NCBI GenBank assembly: GCA_903844215.1
Contig: CAIMSP010000144.1
Span: 1 to 34,340 of the forward strand
Length of the DNA stretch: 34,340 nucleotides
DNA from: an uncultured beta proteobacterium
Lineage (GTDB): Bacteria; Pseudomonadota; Gammaproteobacteria; Burkholderiales; Burkholderiaceae_C
Direction of reading: 5' to 3'
Position 1 is the first letter of the stretch. Each line of letters starts with the position of its first letter. A program made the translations under genes and the position numbers. The notes beneath the pieces were generated by a model. It did not search any database and was not told the origin of the DNA. It saw nothing but the letters and a program-made list of their open reading frames with translations. Positions 1 through 8,137 of the stretch are shown piece after piece.

Positions 1-541
1 ACTCCTTTGTGCCGAGCTTGCGCCCAGCATATCAAAATAGGCCGAGTTTCCACTTATCACGCTGTTCAGATGTGTCGAACCACTTCACATGCCGATTTAA
101 TCGGCTTGGCAAAGAGGCGGCAGGAATTGCTCGCCCGTAAGGTCAATTCTCAACCCACCTGTTCACCGGGAATATGTCGGAAATGTGCCTTTGTTCACCG
201 ATGCAATCAGCCATCGCGGTGATCTTGTCTGCCAACCAAACCAGCCATGGAGGACCGGAGACGAAGCCACACAGCTACTCACATTCCGAATCTCCGACTG
301 TGAAACGATTGGAACCCAGTCGGTGTTGCCAAGCGTTTACCAGGCCTCGCGGTGTTCATGTTCACCATTTTGCACCATCGTTAATGGAGCGAAGGTCAAA
401 CATATTCTTGAATTAAAACTTTCGAAGCATCTAGACAATGCTCTATATTTGCCTGTGCCGAAGTCGAGGTGGTGGCGTAACCGACGATCCCGCTCATTCG
501 ACATCCGTTGACCAACAAGACCGAATCTAAAGGGATATCCC
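1..541. other. Left-edge stretch without a recognisable gene
   Basis: This stretch is about 50% GC, lower than the core further right. One plus-strand frame is open from the window edge to a stop at 222, but the translation is Cys/His-rich, resembles no family I know and could be the tail of a truncated gene or chance. Weak promoter-like elements precede the helicase: TTGAAT at 408-413 and TATATT at 444-449. They do not form one well-spaced pair, so they are only candidates. Nothing else convincing is visible. Confidence 0.4.
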
Positions 542-3073
542 ATGGTTGATTTCAGGAAGCGTCTAGCAGGCAGGCAACTTACCCGTGTTACGGATCCGGT
601 AAAGCTGTATGAGACCCTCGACAGGGCGCATGACAAGGGCCCGCTAAGACCATCGCAAGAAGCCGTGTTGACCGCCTGGAATTCCGGGAGGCGAAAGGCT
701 AAGGACGTGATCGTGAAGCTTCACACCGGGCAGGGCAAAACACTGGTGGGTCTTCTGATGTTACAGGCAAGGTTGAACGAGGGCAGTGGCCCTGCGGCCT
801 ATCTATGCCCGAACAACTTCTTAATCGACCAGACTGCAGAGCAGGCCAAGCAATTCGGGGTTGCGACCTGCTTGGCTGAACCCGAACTGCCCGAGTCATT
901 TTTGAACGGCGAGCGCATCCTAATTACCTCCGTCCAGAAACTCTTTAACGGTCTGACGAAGTTCGGACTCAATCGGAAATCCATAGTCCTTGGCACGTTG
1001 TTAATGGACGACGCACACGCATGCGCCGACGTTATCCGGGAAAGCTGCCAGATTCGCATTCCAAACTCCGACCCAGCGTATACCGCAATCCGCACGCTTT
1101 TTGCGGCCGACCTGGAACAACAAGGGGTCGGTACTTACGCAGACATCATTAACTCCAAGAGGGAGGCGCTTCTACCAGTGCCCTACTGGGCATGGAAGGA
1201 CCACGAAACTGACGTCGCCGCCATCCTCTCGGCGGCCTCTGATCGCAACGCCGTGAAGTTCGCTTGGCCATTGCTGCGAAACATTCTGCAGCATTGCCAG
1301 TGCGTGGTATCCGGCGTAGCCATAGAGATCGAGCCCCACATTGCACCGTTAGAAGCGTTTGGAAGTTACAGGGACTGCCCCCACCGAATTTTTATGTCTG
1401 CGACGGTGACTGATGACGCCTTTTTGATCAATGGATTGCAGTTGCAACCGCAGACCATTCTCGAACCGCTGGTGTACGAAAAAGAGCGTTGGTCCGGAGA
1501 AAAAATGGTATTGCTCCCGTCGCTTATCGATGAAAGTCTCGACCGGGCAAAGCTGGTCGCACATTTTGCACCGCCAAACGCAAAGAGGCGGTCAGGAATT
1601 GTAGCGTTGGGTACGTCTTTCTCGCGGACCGGCGACTGGAAATCCTATGGCGCCAAGGTAGCTGATACCGACAGCGTTTGGGCGGATATTGCCGCTTTGA
1701 AGGCGGGGAAATATGACACTACGCTTGTACTTGTAAATCGGTACGATGGGATTGACTTACCGGACGACACGTGCCGCATACTGGTGTTCGATGGGAAGCC
1801 TTATTCAGAGAATCTTGTGGACCTGTACCAAGAAGCATGTCGCCCAAACAGCAACGCCACGCTTATGCGCGCAGTGCGGACGGTCGAGCAAGGGATGGGA
1901 CGCAGTGTTCGCGGCGAGAAGGACTTCTCAGTAATTGTTGTGTTGGGGCCCGATCTTACGCGTCTATTACGTGATCGGCACTCTCGGAGCTATCTATCCT
2001 CGCAGATGGCGACCCAAATTGAAATCGGACTGGAAATCACCGAGATGGCCAAAGGAGAAATCCAGGAGGCCGCTGAACCTCTTGCTGCATTTCTTGGCCT
2101 GATCGGGCAGTGCTTAAACCGTGACGAGGGCTGGAAGGCATTTTACGGTGAGCAGATGGAGAACGTGAAACCAAAGGGTTCGAACAAGGAAATCCTTGGC
2201 CTGTATGCTGCTGAACTTGAAGCCGAGGGGCTCTATGTTCGTGGTGATTACGCAAAGGCTGCTGCACGGTTACAGACGCTGCTGGACGACACTAAAACAT
2301 TGTCGGCGGACGATGTTGGTTGGTACCTGCAGTTGATGGCGCGATACAACTATCCTGGTAACCGGGTTGAGTCGCAGCGCCTCCAACTCGCTGCCCACAA
2401 CAAGAACCGTATGCTAATGCGGCCTCCGCAGGGAATGACTGTCGCGAGGTTGAATGGAATCAGTCAGGGTCGCGTTGAACGCATCGCAGATTGGATTGCG
2501 CAACACGGTGACTATGCGCAGCTTGACGTAGCGCTGTCGGATATTCTCGGAAGACTAGCATTCGGGGTGAAGGCTGAAAGATTCGAGCGTGCGTTCGATG
2601 AACTCAGCCGCGCTTTGGGATATCTCGGTGAGCGTCCAGACAAGGAGTGGAAAGAAGGTCCTGACAACCTTTGGGCATTGGATGCCACAAACTACATCGT
2701 GTGGGAATCCAAAAATGAAGTTAGCCTTGATCGCGCTGAAATTAGTAAGTACGAGGCAGACCAGATGAACAGCTCGGCGGCTTGGTTTGAAAAACACTAT
2801 CCTGGGGCCTCGGCAAAGTACATCGAAGTTCACCCGGCCAGCGCCGTGAGCAGCGCAGCTGCCTTTCGTGTTCCGGTGGGGGTCATGCGGGAGAAGGAGC
2901 TTTTAAGATTCACTCGCGCGGTTCGAGGGTTCTTCACGTCCTTCCAAGCAACGAACTTCAAGGATTTGTCTCAGCCGCACATTCAGAATCTGCTTGTTCA
3001 ACACTGCCTCGACACGGCCAATCTGATGAGTGCGGAAGCGTTTGTTAAAAAGCCCCGCGATCTCAAGACGTAG
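542..3073 (+). CDS. SF2 DEAD/DEAH-box helicase, Rad3/XPD-like, of island type
   Basis: The 843-aa protein has an ATP-dependent helicase core in residues about 30-475. It shows a Q-motif-like RPSQE near 36, Walker A HTGQGKT at 61-67, a Walker B variant DDAH at 156-159 and the SAT motif at 286-288. A motif V-like stretch YDGIDLPDD lies at 401-409 and motif VI-like [10 protein letters not shown] at 450-459. The motif V and VI wording resembles Rad3/XPD/DinG helicases. The remaining 370 residues match no domain I recognise. The start is supported by AAAGGG a few bases before the ATG at 542. Base composition is lower in GC than the core, and the gene sits beside an integrase, so it is probably carried by a mobile island. 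A role in anti-phage defence is plausible for such helicases, but no partner gene is visible inside the window. The helicase call is secure; the biological role is unknown. Confidence 0.85.
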   Translation: MVDFRKRLAGRQLTRVTDPVKLYETLDRAHDKGPLRPSQEAVLTAWNSGRRKAKDVIVKLHTGQGKTLVGLLMLQARLNEGSGPAAYLCPNNFLIDQTAEQAKQFGVATCLAEPELPESFLNGERILITSVQKLFNGLTKFGLNRKSIVLGTLLMDDAHACADVIRESCQIRIPNSDPAYTAIRTLFAADLEQQGVGTYADIINSKREALLPVPYWAWKDHETDVAAILSAASDRNAVKFAWPLLRNILQHCQCVVSGVAIEIEPHIAPLEAFGSYRDCPHRIFMSATVTDDAFLINGLQLQPQTILEPLVYEKERWSGEKMVLLPSLIDESLDRAKLVAHFAPPNAKRRSGIVALGTSFSRTGDWKSYGAKVADTDSVWADIAALKAGKYDTTLVLVNRYDGIDLPDDTCRILVFDGKPYSENLVDLYQEACRPNSNATLMRAVRTVEQGMGRSVRGEKDFSVIVVLGPDLTRLLRDRHSRSYLSSQMATQIEIGLEITEMAKGEIQEAAEPLAAFLGLIGQCLNRDEGWKAFYGEQMENVKPKGSNKEILGLYAAELEAEGLYVRGDYAKAAARLQTLLDDTKTLSADDVGWYLQLMARYNYPGNRVESQRLQLAAHNKNRMLMRPPQGMTVARLNGISQGRVERIADWIAQHGDYAQLDVALSDILGRLAFGVKAERFERAFDELSRALGYLGERPDKEWKEGPDNLWALDATNYIVWESKNEVSLDRAEISKYEADQMNSSAAWFEKHYPGASAKYIEVHPASAVSSAAAFRVPVGVMREKELLRFTRAVRGFFTSFQATNFKDLSQPHIQNLLVQHCLDTANLMSAEAFVKKPRDLKT

Positions 3074-3507
3074 AAACAATTGCGTGTCGGGTGAGCCATT
3101 GATTACACGTTGAGGTTGAACTCCGCCGGCCGCATGGGCCGCACGTACATACGGGGAGGACATTCGGCCGCCATGTGCAAATCATCCCCATCCTCGACGA
3201 GATACTCCACGCTGGCCCTCGGGCCAATGAAGGTTAACCGCTTTGGGCACCAAGTGGGCCGCCACGAACAGCGGCGGTCCTGCATCCAAAATTAAACAAT
3301 TGGCTTACCCGGAAGTTGACCGTGGCGAATGACCATTGACGTTAACGGTTGTAGGACGCCCGCCCGCGGCGGCGGGTCATTGCCGCCGCAATCAGCAACA
3401 AAGATAAGCCATCGTACAAGCCGCGAGGGAGGAAACCGCGGCGATTAGCTCGGCTCAGTCATGACGGTTCGATGGACGCGCCCGCCATGTGATGATCGAC
3501 AGCCGAG
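3074..3507. other. Gene-poor spacer between helicase and integrase
   Basis: Two GC-rich hairpins are visible: CCCGCC/GGCGGG with a 6-nt loop at 3359-3376, and GCCGCG/CGCGGC at 3420-3442. Neither has a T-run, so terminator function is uncertain. A minus-strand 60-codon frame at 3103-3285 has a natural-looking C-terminal half (KRLTFIGPRASVEYLVEDGD onwards), while a neighbouring frame reads plausibly upstream. It could be a small gene or a frameshifted remnant; I cannot decide between them. Confidence 0.3.
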
Positions 3508-4764
3508 TCACGCCGCCTTCAAGGAGACGACGTTCCAAGGTTTCCCGCTTTCGCAGGCGGCAATGAAACCGGCCCAAAGCTCCAGGGCGATTCTGCGTTC
3601 GGGGATTTCTTCTCTGACGTCGTAGATCGCTTCCATTCCTTTTAGCGTGTGGTTCAGTGCGATTTCGGATATCTCGCGCGAGATTCCCATGTTGCGCATG
3701 TGTCCCTTGGCGGTGCTGCGCGTGTCGTGCGGGGTGAACTTACGGATCTCGATATCGCCCCTCTCGAATGCTCTTGTGATGGCCGCCCAAAGCGTGGTTT
3801 CGCCAACGTGGATATCTCCAAGCCTTCTCCGCCTGCGCTCCACACGCGCAGGCAATACCCACGGTGAGTCACCAGCGAGGTCCTGCAAGTCTTTGAACCA
3901 ACCGACCACGGTCGGCGTGAGCGGTACGAGGAAGCCGTTGCGGGTTTTGACCGTCTCATCTGGAACCCACCAGGTTCCAAGGTCCAAGTTAACGTGTTCC
4001 CACCGGGCCTTCGCCAATTCAACGGACCGCACGCAGGTGGCCAGGAGGATGCGAAACGCAAGAGCATTTTCGAGACCTATGTCATCGATATTGGCGAGTA
4101 GGGTGCGAAGCTCGTCTTCGGTGAGCATCACACGCTTGCGAACAGGCGGACGCTGTCCCATCAAGGCGACCAAGTCAACACCAGCGGTCGGATTGGAGTC
4201 GATCAGACGTTTGCCACACGCATGCGCAAACAGCAGTTTGCACGAAGTCAGGATGCGCTTTGAAATGGTCCAGGAACGTTTGGCCGATTCCAAGACGTGC
4301 ACGATTTCTGCTGGCGTGACCTGGCGCACTTCGAGTGAGCCGAGCTTGGGTAGGATGACCTTTTCGAAATCCCACTTGCGGTAGTAAATCGTTCCCTTGG
4401 CGAGGTGGGGCGTAACGAGTTTCTTTTCTTTGTAGTCGGCTACGAGTTTGCGGACGGTCCATGCCATTTTGGAACGCATCTTCTCGACCTTTTTATCGAT
4501 GGCCGGGTCGTTTCCCTTGTCGACTTCTACGCGATGGGCGCGCGCAAATTGTCGGGCTTTTGCGAGCGAGAGGTCAGGGTAGTTGCCGAGGGTCAGTTCC
4601 TTGCGCCGTCCAGCGCCTGTCCGATAGCGCAGCACCCAACTGGCGGTACCTGAATCTGAGAGTGTGAATGTCAAACCGCCGCCATCCGAGCGAGCGACCG
4701 GTGCGCCTTTGACTACCCAATGCCGTATCTGAACGTCGTCGAGCAAGTTGACTTGAGTTCCCAT
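3508..4764 (-). CDS. Tyrosine-type site-specific integrase, P4-like
   Basis: The 418-aa recombinase has the architecture of island integrases: an N-terminal arm-type DNA-binding domain (residues about 1-95), a SAM-like core-binding domain (about 100-200) and a C-terminal catalytic domain. The catalytic set is visible: Arg246 in CVRSVEL, Lys273 in VKTRN, His346 and Arg349 in HDTR, His372 in NHTL and the nucleophile Tyr381 in EAIYD. Length and motif order are normal, so the enzyme looks intact. It is transcribed away from the chromosomal core and lies next to the composition change at about 4.98 kb, as expected for an integrase at the end of an integrated element. No tRNA gene or att duplication could be identified nearby. 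Confidence 0.93.
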   Translation of the reverse strand: MGTQVNLLDDVQIRHWVVKGAPVARSDGGGLTFTLSDSGTASWVLRYRTGAGRRKELTLGNYPDLSLAKARQFARAHRVEVDKGNDPAIDKKVEKMRSKMAWTVRKLVADYKEKKLVTPHLAKGTIYYRKWDFEKVILPKLGSLEVRQVTPAEIVHVLESAKRSWTISKRILTSCKLLFAHACGKRLIDSNPTAGVDLVALMGQRPPVRKRVMLTEDELRTLLANIDDIGLENALAFRILLATCVRSVELAKARWEHVNLDLGTWWVPDETVKTRNGFLVPLTPTVVGWFKDLQDLAGDSPWVLPARVERRRRRLGDIHVGETTLWAAITRAFERGDIEIRKFTPHDTRSTAKGHMRNMGISREISEIALNHTLKGMEAIYDVREEIPERRIALELWAGFIAACESGKPWNVVSLKAA

Positions 4765-4781
4765 GGGGTAGTGCTTGAGGT

Positions 4782-4832
4782 TGGGTAGCTTCTACCGCCA
4801 GTATAGGCGCTAGCTACCCAGCTAGCTACCCA
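4782..4832. repeat. AGCTACCCA repeat cluster upstream of the integrase
   Basis: The 12-mer GCTAGCTACCCA occurs twice in perfect tandem at 4809-4820 and 4821-4832. The inverted form TGGGTAGCT lies at 4782-4790, 18-50 bp before the integrase ATG. Three copies of a 9-bp core in both orientations directly upstream of an integrase gene suggest integrase arm-type sites or an autoregulatory operator. The repeats are seen directly; the function is inferred. Confidence 0.6.
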
Positions 4833-4999
4833 CTTTGACCGTGCTGCAAAGAAACGTCTTGGGATCACATTTTACGTAAGCAATTGATTTATAACGAATT
4901 TTATTTTTTACGTGGGATTTCATGCGCCTATATGGACCCCTATTTGACGTTCCAGGTGGCAAGTTTCATGGTGTGGGGCAATCGAATATGGGAGCGCGC
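4833..4999. other. AT-rich junction between island and core
   Basis: About 145 bp of AT-rich DNA gives way to GC-rich coding sequence at roughly 4.98 kb. It contains an imperfect direct repeat of TTTACGT (around 4869 and 4910). The attachment core is probably here, but no second copy is visible in the window, so the exact att site cannot be named. Confidence 0.4.
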
Positions 5000-6229
5000 T
5001 CAGGGCTGGCGCTGGCCATGGCGTCGTAGCAGCAGTTCGCGAAAGGCGGTCTTGACCTTGAGCATATGGGTTTGTTTGTGCGGGAAGAGTTGCTCTGAAT
5101 CCATCGCGTGCACCACCATCGCGTGGTCGATTTCAAACACCAGCAGTTGGCCCTGGCTCTGGGCGCAATCGATGCACAGATAGTCGAGTTGGGTGCGCTG
5201 GTGGATGGCGCGAAGCGCGCTGCCGTGGCGCCGCACAAAGTCGTCAAACTGCGTCATGAAGCGCGCTTCCTCGGCGCGCTTGGAGGCGTCTTCGTACATG
5301 CCGGCGTTCACGTAGTGGACCATCCAGTGCGAGGACACGGCCATGTGGCAGGCGAAGGGCTGGCCGTCGATGAGCGCGATGCGGAATTTTCTAAACTGGC
5401 CATCGGCGTCGCTGTAGTCGATGAAGCGCGCGATAAAAAATTCATCGGCGCTGACGTGCGCCAGATAGTTCGCCATGGCCTGCGGGGTTTCGATCTTTTC
5501 CAGGTCGCGCCCGGCGTGCGAGCCCAGCGGGCGCACGATCAGCGCAAAGTCACAGCCCGCAAAAGTCTCGGGCAGTCGCGCGGCGCCGCTGGCGATGCGG
5601 GCGAGCTGCGCGCGCGACGCCTGCAGCGTGGGCGGGATCAGCAGCCCCGGCGCGTCCTGCAGCAGTTCGCTGGCGCGGTCGCGCCCGGCCGAGGGGATGT
5701 GCTGGGGCGCGTTGATGACCGGGCGCGGCCAGTGCGCCAGCGACTGCTCCAGGGCGTTGAGCATGCGTCGGTGCTCCTCTAGTTCGCTCAATCCGACGAT
5801 CAGCACGTCGTGCTCCGGGAGCGGGCCATCCACGCTGCCGTCAGGAAGAAGGTAGAGCAGGTCCAGGTCGATGTCGCTGTCTTCGAGCAGGCATTCCAGC
5901 GGTGTGTTGGCGGCAACGTCGCCCGGCGCCATCAGCATCAGCAGGCGCAAGGCGGGCGGCTGTTGGGCGGCCGCGAGGTGGTATCGGCGGCTCATCTGCA
6001 GCGCCTGGGCTTGCAGCCTCAGCCCCATGTCGCGCTGCCCCAGGCACAGCGTGGCGATGGACAGATTCATCCACAGATTCGCGTCGTCTTCGGCAAGCGC
6101 GGCCTGGGCCAGCATCTGCTGCGCCAGCGGCTGCAGATCGATGCCGGCAATGCTCATGCGAAGAAATGGCGCGAGTCCCACGAAGGGCGTTTTCGCGGCT
6201 GTGGTCTGACCCAGGGAAGTGGAGCTCAT
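5000..6229 (-). CDS. TPR/ATP-grasp (RimK-like) protein
   Basis: The 409-aa protein has an N-terminal helical region (about 25-105) that looks like tetratricopeptide repeats, with segments such as DDANLWMNLSIATLCLGQ. A C-terminal ATP-grasp-like domain follows from about 190 to 400, with LIVRPLGSHAGRDLEKI, FRKFRIALIDGQPF and the metal-binding-type stretch LLVFEIDHAMVVHAMD. ATP-grasp enzymes join a carboxylate to an amine or thiol through an acylphosphate; the substrate here is unknown. In the metal-binding motif the usual Asn is replaced by Asp. No good ribosome binding site precedes the ATG at 6229, so the start is uncertain; Met25 is an alternative. Its 3' end lies only about 20 bp from the island junction, and it is the first core gene. 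Confidence 0.7.
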   Translation of the reverse strand: MSSTSLGQTTAAKTPFVGLAPFLRMSIAGIDLQPLAQQMLAQAALAEDDANLWMNLSIATLCLGQRDMGLRLQAQALQMSRRYHLAAAQQPPALRLLMLMAPGDVAANTPLECLLEDSDIDLDLLYLLPDGSVDGPLPEHDVLIVGLSELEEHRRMLNALEQSLAHWPRPVINAPQHIPSAGRDRASELLQDAPGLLIPPTLQASRAQLARIASGAARLPETFAGCDFALIVRPLGSHAGRDLEKIETPQAMANYLAHVSADEFFIARFIDYSDADGQFRKFRIALIDGQPFACHMAVSSHWMVHYVNAGMYEDASKRAEEARFMTQFDDFVRRHGSALRAIHQRTQLDYLCIDCAQSQGQLLVFEIDHAMVVHAMDSEQLFPHKQTHMLKVKTAFRELLLRRHGQRQP

Positions 6230-6269
6230 GAGAGGAATGTCTGGCTGTGCAATGACGTCAAAAACGAAC

Positions 6270-6301
6270 TTTCATGACCCGGTGCGTCGCGCCGCCGAGG
6301 C
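6270..6301. repeat. Dispersed 32-bp intergenic repeat, copy 1
   Basis: The segment begins TTTCATGAC and ends CGCGCCGCCGAGGC. It matches 29 of 32 positions with a second copy at 31227-31258, and both are preceded by AACGAA. Both copies lie just after the stop codon of a minus-strand gene (here the ENPP-like gene). The GC-rich half can form an imperfect hairpin. It may be a terminator or a REP-like element. Confidence 0.6.
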
Positions 6302-6336
6302 TTGAAAATCTTCCGAAGCGCCAGTGTCTCATGAAT

Positions 6337-6359
6337 GCGGCGCCATGGCAGCGCGCCGC
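6337..6359 (-). terminator. Hairpin immediately after the ENPP-like gene
   Basis: A perfect 7-bp inverted repeat, GCGGCGC/GCGCCGC with a 9-nt loop, starts directly after the stop codon at 6360 on the minus strand. There is no T-run, so it may be a Rho-assisted end or a 3'-end stabiliser rather than a classical intrinsic terminator. Confidence 0.4.
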
Positions 6360-7652
6360 TCAGTCGGGACGCTGCGCGCTGCGCGCTGGTTTGAAAGTGT
6401 CGAGCCGGCCCTGATGCGCCTGGGGCTTGATTCCCAGCAGTTGCGCCAGCAAGGCATAGACGTCCACGTTGGCAAAGCGGGGCAACTCCACGCCGGGCGC
6501 AAACGCTGGCCCGCGGGCGATGAACAGCGCGGCCATCTGCGCCTCGTCCGGGTCATAGCCATGGCTGCCGCCGCTGGGCGGATTGCGCAGCAAAGACTCG
6601 CGCGTGGCCAAGGCCCAGCCGATCTCGGCCAGACAGATGAACGGCGGCACGCGTGCATTCTTCCCATAGTCAAAGCGCGCCGGCAGTTCGGCCTTGGGCC
6701 AGCACTGCACGTGTTGCTGCGGCTGGGCGAGCCGCGTCCGGACCTCGGCTTCGCGTCCGGCCAGGGGCGTGAAGCCCTGCAGCGGCCCGTAGGGCAGGAA
6801 GCGCTGCACGGAATCGATGGCCAGCATCTCGTCGAGCAGCACCACGCGCTGCGCCGACATGCTGGCCATGCCGTGGTCTGACACGATCACCAGATTCGTT
6901 TGGGGCAACAAGCCGCGTGTGGTCAGCCCCTCGATCAGTCGGCCGATCGCCTGGTCGATGCTGGCCACCGCCGCCGTGGTTTCGGCCGCATCGGGCCCAA
7001 AGCGATGACCGGCGCTGTCCACCGCTTCAAAGTACAGGGTCAAGAAGTCGGGGCGCGTGCTCGGCTCCCGGTCCAGCCACTCCAGCAACTGATCAACGCG
7101 CGCGTCGGGGGGGAAATTGTGGTCGTAGGTCAGCCAGTCGCTTGGTCGAACGCCCTGGATGTCGGTCTCCGAGCCGGGCCAGAACATGGTGGCGGTCTTC
7201 AGACCCTGCTGCTCGGCGCTGACCCACAGCGGCGTGGCGCCGTCCCACCAGCGCCGGTCGGCCAGCGCGGCGCGGTTGCTCAAGGTGAACAGCACATCGG
7301 GAATCTTTTCGTCCGTCATGGTGTTGTTGATCACGCCATGGCGGTCCGGCGTGAGCCCCGTCACCAGCGTGTAGTGATTGGGAAAGGTCAGGCTGGGAAA
7401 CGAGGGTCGCATGCCCTGCGCCGCGAGCGCGCCTTGCTGTGCCAGGCGCGAGAGCACCGGCGTCACGCCGCGCGCCAGATAGTCCGGCCGAAAGCCGTCA
7501 ATCGAGATCAGGATCAGCGGCGCGGGTCGCTTCTGCGTGGTGCCCGACGGGGTCGCAGGCGCGCGTGGCGTCGCAGGCCACTGGGCGCAGGCCGAAAGCA
7601 GCGTCAGGGCGAGCAGGGCGGGGAAACACTTGAACAGCTTCATGGGCGCCAT
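6360..7652 (-). CDS. ENPP-like phosphodiesterase/nucleotide pyrophosphatase lipoprotein
   Basis: The 430-aa protein belongs to the alkaline phosphatase superfamily, ectonucleotide pyrophosphatase/phosphodiesterase branch, which splits phosphodiester or pyrophosphate bonds outside the cytoplasm. The N-terminus is a lipoprotein signal with lipobox LSAC, Cys22 being the modified residue. Metal and catalytic motifs are present: Asp52 in ISIDGF, the Thr89 nucleophile in PSLTFPNH, YFEAVDSAGHRFG, and VSDHGM near 258. The N-terminal half is standard for the family. It lies 10 bp after the small exported protein gene, in line with the alkaline phosphatase genes, so it is probably the last gene of a phosphate-scavenging operon that frees phosphate from organic diesters. 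The start may be Met1 or Met4. Confidence 0.88.
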   Translation of the reverse strand: MAPMKLFKCFPALLALTLLSACAQWPATPRAPATPSGTTQKRPAPLILISIDGFRPDYLARGVTPVLSRLAQQGALAAQGMRPSFPSLTFPNHYTLVTGLTPDRHGVINNTMTDEKIPDVLFTLSNRAALADRRWWDGATPLWVSAEQQGLKTATMFWPGSETDIQGVRPSDWLTYDHNFPPDARVDQLLEWLDREPSTRPDFLTLYFEAVDSAGHRFGPDAAETTAAVASIDQAIGRLIEGLTTRGLLPQTNLVIVSDHGMASMSAQRVVLLDEMLAIDSVQRFLPYGPLQGFTPLAGREAEVRTRLAQPQQHVQCWPKAELPARFDYGKNARVPPFICLAEIGWALATRESLLRNPPSGGSHGYDPDEAQMAALFIARGPAFAPGVELPRFANVDVYALLAQLLGIKPQAHQGRLDTFKPARSAQRPD

Positions 7653-7662
7653 TTTGCTGCGC

Positions 7663-8106
7663 TTATCGGGCTTTGGCAGAAAAGAGGCCCGACCAGCCTG
7701 TGGTGGCGATGCGCATCCGGTCGCTTGCCAAGCGCGTCAGCGTGAATTTTCCACCCTGGCTCAGGGCCAGGCGCAGCACCCAGTTGGCGGCCGGCCCGGT
7801 TTCAATTTGATCGGCACGAAAGCGAATTTCCAGCTCGGTGCCGGATCTGCAAAGCTCGCCCGTGCTATGCGCCCAAAGGCCTTGACCGGTCTTGATGAAT
7901 TCCAGCAACAGGGCACCGTCCTTCTCGAGCAGCGCCACGCGCAGCGGCAGGCCGTCGTCCATGCTGGTTTCCTCCCACAGCAGTGGAAAGCGGGCTTCGC
8001 CCATCAGCACGCGAAGATCGGCCAGCGTCGCGGCGCAGCCCGGCGCGGCCCAGGCGAGCGGGCCCCAGGCCAGGGCCAACAGCAGGGCAAGGCAGCGCCG
8101 CAGCAT
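7663..8106 (-). CDS. Small exported protein of unknown function
   Basis: The 147-aa protein begins with a clear Sec signal peptide (MLRRCLALLLALAWGPLAWA). The mature part holds two Cys residues close together and then a predicted beta-rich stretch, including a polar segment around LEIRFRADQIETGPAANWVL. I do not recognise the family. The ATG at 8106 was chosen because it opens the signal peptide and has AAGGG upstream; a longer frame exists but reads unlike a leader. It lies between alkaline phosphatase and the ENPP-like gene, 31 bp after the former and 10 bp before the latter. A helper or accessory role in periplasmic phosphate scavenging is an inference from position. Confidence 0.7.
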   Translation of the reverse strand: MLRRCLALLLALAWGPLAWAAPGCAATLADLRVLMGEARFPLLWEETSMDDGLPLRVALLEKDGALLLEFIKTGQGLWAHSTGELCRSGTELEIRFRADQIETGPAANWVLRLALSQGGKFTLTRLASDRMRIATTGWSGLFSAKAR

Positions 8107-8137
8107 GGGCGAGCCCTTGTGCGTTGGCGTCCCGGCC

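Noticed and set aside
4833..5000. tRNA gene as integration site
   Set aside because: No cloverleaf, acceptor end or TTCGA-type loop could be found near the integrase in either orientation.
6230..6300. Possible Pho box before the TPR/ATP-grasp gene
   Set aside because: GGGTCAT and ACGTCAT occur 22 bp apart, but the heptamer between them does not match and no -10 lies at the right distance.
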